DNA from: CAYPOY01 sp964412395
GTDB taxonomy: Bacteria > Chloroflexota > Anaerolineae > B4-G1
Length of the DNA stretch: 6,878 nt
Assembly: GCA_964412395.1 (NCBI GenBank)
Contig: CAYPOY010000290.1
Location: 1-6,878, forward strand
Direction: 5' to 3'
Of this stretch, positions 3,890 to 6,878 are shown piece by piece. The position numbers were made by a program, and so were the translations under genes. Position 1 is the stretch's first letter, and each line of letters opens with the position of its first letter. Below the pieces are notes generated by a model. That model saw nothing but the letters and a program-made list of their open reading frames with translations, was not told the origin of the DNA and ran no database searches.

Positions 3890-6841
3890 ATGATTTTCAC
3901 ACAACCATTCCTGTTGCTATTGCTTCCACTCGTGGTTTACTTTGTCTACCTGGGCCGGCCGATGGGGCGCTACGGTCGTGGGCGAGCCTGGGCTGCACTG
4001 GTTCTGCGCTGCCTGATCGTGGTCATGGTCGTCCTCAGCCTGGCCGGGACCCGGTCTGTCCACGGCGGCGACGAACTGGCCGTCGTTTTCCTGGCGGATG
4101 CCTCCGACAGCGTCCCGGGGCCGGAGCACGAGCGGGCGCTGGCCTTCGTCGAGGATGCGCTGGCGGCGATGGGGCCTGATGACCAGGCAGCGCTGGTGCT
4201 CTTCGGGGCCGACGCGCTGGTGGAGCGCCCGATGATGGGCGGCGGTGAACTGGGAGGAATTGCCTCTATCCCCCGCACCTACCAGACCGACCTGGAGGGG
4301 GCGATCCGGCTGGGGATGGCCCTGTTCCCCTCCGGCGCAGCCCGGCGTATGGTCGTCCTCTCCGACGGTCGCCCCACGCTGGGCGAGGCCGAGCAGGCGG
4401 TACGGTTGGCCCGTTCGCAGGGGGTGCAGGTGGATGTGGTGCCGCTGCTCCCTCCCCTCGTAGGGGAGGGCCGGGGAGGGGTCGAAGCCTGGCTCTCCGA
4501 ACTGTCTGCCCCTGACCGGTTACACCAGGGCGAGGAGTTCACCCTCTCCATCACCGCCTCTGCCACGGCCGGGATGGAGGCTGTGCTGACTGTCCTGGCC
4601 GGGGAGAAGGTCGTGGCGCAGGAACAGATGCACCTGAACCCGGGCTCCAACACCTTCGCCATTCCCCTCATGGCCGGCGAACCTGGATTCACCTCCTTCC
4701 GCGCCTACCTCACCCCCGCCGCCGATACCTACCCGCAGAACAACGGGCTCTCCGCCTTCATGCTCGTTGAGGGGCCTCCGCGTGTCCTCGTCGTCTCCGC
4801 TGACCCTGCCGAAAGCGATCCCCTACAGGCCGCGCTGCAGGCCGCCGGTCTGGTGGTAGAGGAGAGCACTCCTGGCGCGCTTGCTTCTGACCCGGCCGCC
4901 ATGGTCGAGTACGCCGCTATCGTGCTGGTGGACACGCCTGCCCAGGCGCTCTCCCCCCGCGCGCTGGCTGCGCTCCAATCCTACGTGCGCGACCTGGGCG
5001 GTGGGCTGGTGGCGGTCGGTGGGCCGCACGCTTATGGAGTGGGGGGCTGGTACGGCACACCGCTGGAGGAGACCCTCCCGGTCGAGATGACCATCCACGA
5101 CCTGGAGCGGTTCCCGCCGATGTCCATCGTCGTCGTGATTGACAAATCGGGCAGTATGGCGGCGCAGGAGGGTGGGGTGCAGAAGATCCGTCTGGCCGGG
5201 GAGGCGGCCGCCCGCGTTGCCGAACTGATCACCGAGCTGGACGAGATCACAGTCATTGCCTTCGACGACCGCCCGGCCGACGTCATCGGCCCCCTGCCTG
5301 GAAGCCAGCGGGAGGAGGTGGCAGACCAGGTGATCCGCCTCCAGGCTGGCGGCGGCGGCATCTATGTGCGTGAGTCTCTTCAGGAGGCCTTGGGCTACCT
5401 GGCAGATTCCGGCAGGCCCGTCCGTCACATCATCCTCCTGGCCGATGGCTCCGACTCCGAGCACCAGCAGGGTGTGCGGGAATTGGTCGAGGAGGAGATT
5501 GCTGCCGCGGATATCACTCTCAGCACCGTCGCCATCGGGGCCGGGCAAGACCTGCGCTTCCTGGAGAAGATCGCCGCACTGGGCAACGGGCGCTACCACT
5601 TTACCGACCGGGCTGCCAACCTGCCGGTCATCTTTGCCGAGGAGACGCAACTGGCGATGCGCTCCTACATCGTCGAGGAGCCGTTCTATCCTCAGCAGAC
5701 CTCCCTCAGCCCGATCATCACCTCCATCGAGGCAGTGCCGCAACTGGCCGGTTACGTGGCCACCACGCCCAGGCCGGCCGCTCGCGTGATTCTCTCGACC
5801 CACCAGGACGATCCGCTGTTGGCGGCCTGGCAGTACGGGCTGGGCCGCTCCATGGCCTGGACCTCCGACGCAACTGGCCGCTGGGCGCAGCGATGGGTTG
5901 AATGGGATGGCTTCTCTCGCTTCTGGGCCCAGGCAGTGCGCTGGACGGTTGTCGAGCGGGCCGACGTGCCGGTGGAGGTGGCGGTCGCGCTGGAGGGGGA
6001 GGCGGCCCACGTCACGGTGGACGCGGTAGATGAGAGCGGGAACTTTGTCAATGGGTTGGACGCGAGTGTGAGTGTGGTGGGGCCGGATGGAGAGCCAGCG
6101 CTGGTGGAGTTGGCGCAAACCGCGCCGGGCCGCTACGAGGGGGTGTTCGTGCCCCAGGCGGAGGGGGCCTACCTGATGCGGCTGACCGCCCCCCTCCCTG
6201 GTGAGGGGGGAGAGGAGGCGGTGGCGCTCACCACTGGCTGGGTGATGGGCTACTCGCCCGAGTACGCCGCACTGGAGGGAGATCCGGCGTACCTGGCGTG
6301 GTTAGCCGAGCTGGGAGGTGGGGCGGTGCTGGAGGAGCCGGCCAGGGCCTTCGCCCACACGCTACGGGGGGAGGGTACCACCCGCGACCTGTGGCCCTAC
6401 CTGCTGGGGCTGGCGGCGCTGCTGTGGCCTTGCGACGTGGGAGTGCGCAGGCTGGCGTTGGGGCGACGCGACCTGGAGCGGGCCTGGGCCTGGGTGGTGG
6501 CGCGCACGCGGTTCCAGAAGGCTCCCTCCCCTGTTGGGGGAGGGCGGGGGGAGGGGGCTCCCTCTCCCGTTGGGGGAGGGCGGGGGGAGGGGGTTCCCTC
6601 GCCAGTGGGCCGGCTCTTCCAGGCCAAGTCCCGCGCCGAAGAACGCAGGCCGGCAGTGGGTATGGCTCCTGAGGTGGCACCTCTGCCAGCCGAGCAGCCG
6701 CCGGCCCCCACGCCACCCCAGGTGGCTCCCTCTCCCGTTGGGGGAGGGCGGGGGGAGGGGTCTGCCGAGGGAGAGACATTGGCCGGGCAGTTGCTCAGGC
6801 GCAAACGGAAGCGCAAGGAGAACGGCGGTAGCGTAAACTAG
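3890..6841 (+). CDS. Membrane-anchored dual-VWA / GATase-like domain protein
   Basis: This is a 983-residue membrane protein with unusually rich architecture. Predicted order: helix about 6-22, basic loop RPMGRYGRGR, helix about 34-52, VWA domain 1 about 62-187 (MIDAS DASDS at 70-74, Thr133 in QTDLEGAI, Asp159 in LSDG), an Ig-like linker (200-290), a GATase-like domain (297-400, GGGLVAVGGPHAYG, no nucleophile cysteine, so probably non-catalytic), VWA domain 2 about 410-590 (DKSGS at 418-422, GGGGIY in place of the threonine site, Asp519 in LADGSDS), a beta-rich region (600-785), helix about 833-848 and a 135-residue Pro/Gly-rich tail ending in LLRRKRKRKE. Positive charges put the large middle part outside and the tail inside the cell. 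The start is the ATG six bases after the preceding stop; no Shine-Dalgarno is visible, so coupling to upstream translation is likely. A later Met25 would remove helix 1. It shares the helix-helix-VWA-GATase-like layout with its upstream neighbour. Metal-dependent protein binding in an envelope complex is inferred. Confidence 0.88.
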   Translation: MIFTQPFLLLLLPLVVYFVYLGRPMGRYGRGRAWAALVLRCLIVVMVVLSLAGTRSVHGGDELAVVFLADASDSVPGPEHERALAFVEDALAAMGPDDQAALVLFGADALVERPMMGGGELGGIASIPRTYQTDLEGAIRLGMALFPSGAARRMVVLSDGRPTLGEAEQAVRLARSQGVQVDVVPLLPPLVGEGRGGVEAWLSELSAPDRLHQGEEFTLSITASATAGMEAVLTVLAGEKVVAQEQMHLNPGSNTFAIPLMAGEPGFTSFRAYLTPAADTYPQNNGLSAFMLVEGPPRVLVVSADPAESDPLQAALQAAGLVVEESTPGALASDPAAMVEYAAIVLVDTPAQALSPRALAALQSYVRDLGGGLVAVGGPHAYGVGGWYGTPLEETLPVEMTIHDLERFPPMSIVVVIDKSGSMAAQEGGVQKIRLAGEAAARVAELITELDEITVIAFDDRPADVIGPLPGSQREEVADQVIRLQAGGGGIYVRESLQEALGYLADSGRPVRHIILLADGSDSEHQQGVRELVEEEIAAADITLSTVAIGAGQDLRFLEKIAALGNGRYHFTDRAANLPVIFAEETQLAMRSYIVEEPFYPQQTSLSPIITSIEAVPQLAGYVATTPRPAARVILSTHQDDPLLAAWQYGLGRSMAWTSDATGRWAQRWVEWDGFSRFWAQAVRWTVVERADVPVEVAVALEGEAAHVTVDAVDESGNFVNGLDASVSVVGPDGEPALVELAQTAPGRYEGVFVPQAEGAYLMRLTAPLPGEGGEEAVALTTGWVMGYSPEYAALEGDPAYLAWLAELGGGAVLEEPARAFAHTLRGEGTTRDLWPYLLGLAALLWPCDVGVRRLALGRRDLERAWAWVVARTRFQKAPSPVGGGRGEGAPSPVGGGRGEGVPSPVGRLFQAKSRAEERRPAVGMAPEVAPLPAEQPPAPTPPQVAPSPVGGGRGEGSAEGETLAGQLLRRKRKRKENGGSVN
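4449..4481 (+). repeat. GC-rich palindromic repeat, copy between VWA1 and the Ig-like region
   Basis: CCCTCCCCT (4450-4458) pairs perfectly with AGGGGAGGG (4462-4470) around a CGT loop, followed by CC, GGGG, A, GGGG. It is read in frame as LPPLVGEGRGG, inserted just after the last strand of VWA domain 1 (VDVVPL) and before EAWLSELSAP. The G-runs 4463-4466, 4468-4470, 4473-4476 and 4478-4481, with loops of 1, 2 and 1 base, also fit a G-quadruplex. Confidence 0.65.
6188..6216 (+). repeat. GC-rich palindromic repeat relative (diverged)
   Basis: A C-run plus TCCC, a TGGTGA centre, then G6-A-GAGGA. It is read as APLPGEGGEEA in a loop of the beta-rich region before the third membrane helix. The C-rich arm, short centre and G-rich arm order is the same as in the other copies, and the residues PxPxGEG match the same in-frame theme. 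The pairing is imperfect. Confidence 0.45.
6365..6375 (+). repeat. Possible 3'-end fragment of the 36-nt repeat
   Basis: The 11 bases CGGGGGGAGGG are identical to bases 25-35 of the 36-nt unit and sit in the same codon phase, giving RGEG as in the full copies. It is short and GC-rich, so chance is possible. Confidence 0.25.
6521..6556 (+). repeat. 36-nt coding repeat, copy 1 (tandem)
   Basis: This is a full 36-base unit beginning GCTCCCTCCCCTGTT and ending in G5-A-G3-C-G6-A-G4. It is read as APSPVGGGRGEG (residues 878-889) in the cytoplasmic tail. It differs from the other two full copies at two bases (positions 9 and 12 of the unit), both third codon positions and both silent. The left arm can fold on the first G-rich part. 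Confidence 0.85.
6557..6592 (+). repeat. 36-nt coding repeat, copy 2 (tandem)
   Basis: It directly abuts copy 1 and is identical, base for base, to the copy at 6725-6760. It begins GCTCCCTCTCCCGTT, so CCCTC-type pyrimidines face the G-rich arm as an imperfect palindrome. It is read as APSPVGGGRGEG (residues 890-901). Confidence 0.88.
6593..6610 (+). repeat. Truncated third tandem unit of the 36-nt repeat
   Basis: GTTCCCTCGCCAGTGGGC follows copy 2 in register. It agrees with the first 18 bases of the unit at 13 positions and keeps VPSPVG in frame, then the sequence leaves the repeat (RLFQAK). It is probably a decayed or incomplete copy. Confidence 0.5.
6725..6760 (+). repeat. 36-nt coding repeat, copy 3 (dispersed)
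   Basis: This copy is identical to 6557-6592 but 132 bases further on, in the same strand and codon phase, giving APSPVGGGRGEG (residues 946-957). It lies between a Pro-rich stretch and the basic end of the tail. The exact identity over 36 bases shows recent copying or conversion. Confidence 0.88.
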
Positions 6842-6869
6842 CATATAACTCCTACGAACCTGATGTTAC

Positions 6870-6877
6870 AGGAGGTG
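6870..6877 (+). promoter_or_regulatory. Strong Shine-Dalgarno sequence for a gene beyond the window
   Basis: AGGAGGTG is a full match to the anti-Shine-Dalgarno end of 16S rRNA and is followed by the window edge. It lies 28 bases after the stop of the large VWA gene, so a downstream gene on the same strand is expected to start within about 5-10 bases. CTCCT at 6849-6853 could pair with AGGAG and mask it. Confidence 0.6.
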
Positions 6878-6878
6878 C

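Noticed and set aside
3676..4179. Forward open frame in another phase spanning the small gene and the start of the large VWA gene
   Set aside because: It overlaps the family-matching frames of both genes and shows only Gly/Arg-rich sequence with no homology that I recognise.
4823..6118. 431-residue reverse-strand open frame inside the large VWA gene
   Set aside because: Its translation is His/Arg/Gln/Gly-rich without domain features, while the forward frame shows complete VWA and GATase-like motifs. It is a codon-bias shadow.
6521..6760. CRISPR array
   Set aside because: Two units abut directly and the third is 132 bases away inside a coding frame. There are no regular unique spacers and no cas genes.

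Overview
The window is GC-rich bacterial DNA read entirely from the + strand. It holds three large genes and one small gene, closely spaced or overlapping, so they probably form one transcription unit. Two are membrane-anchored von Willebrand factor A (VWA) proteins, and the first is an Asp-box (BNR/sortilin-like) beta-propeller protein. Gene style, the 23S-rRNA-intervening-sequence-type four-helix-bundle gene and the many GC-rich palindromic repeats recall Chloroflexota (Anaerolineae-like) genomes. That placement is inference; no rRNA or marker gene is present.

Layout. Positions 3-1598 hold the 3' part of the propeller gene, with eight Asp boxes; its reading frame is open to the window edge, so its true start lies upstream. 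Positions 1599-1643 are a short spacer filled with TGACG-type tandem repeats. Positions 1644-3524 encode a BatA-like VWA protein with two N-terminal membrane helices, a VWA domain, a GATase-like region and a C-terminal membrane helix. Positions 3488-3883 encode a four-helix-bundle protein that lacks the family's first helix and ends in a G-rich repeat tract, so it looks like a decayed insert between the two VWA genes. Positions 3890-6841 encode a 983-residue protein with two membrane helices, VWA domain 1, a GATase-like domain, VWA domain 2, a beta-sandwich-like region, a third membrane helix and a low-complexity cytoplasmic tail. The last bases carry a strong Shine-Dalgarno sequence for a gene beyond the window.

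How the genes may work together. Both VWA proteins put their metal-binding (MIDAS) domains outside the cytoplasmic membrane, and the propeller protein is a typical extracytoplasmic protein-binding scaffold. Together they suggest a cell-envelope complex of the BatA/MoxR-associated kind. No MoxR ATPase or DUF58 gene is visible here, so this remains a prediction.

The most notable signal is a family of GC-rich palindromic repeats that has entered the coding sequences in frame. Three full 36-nt copies (two in tandem) in the last gene read APSPVGGGRGEG. Looser relatives sit at inter-domain loops of both VWA genes. The 36-nt unit has no stop codon in any of its six frames and carries a four-tract G-quadruplex motif with one-base loops.
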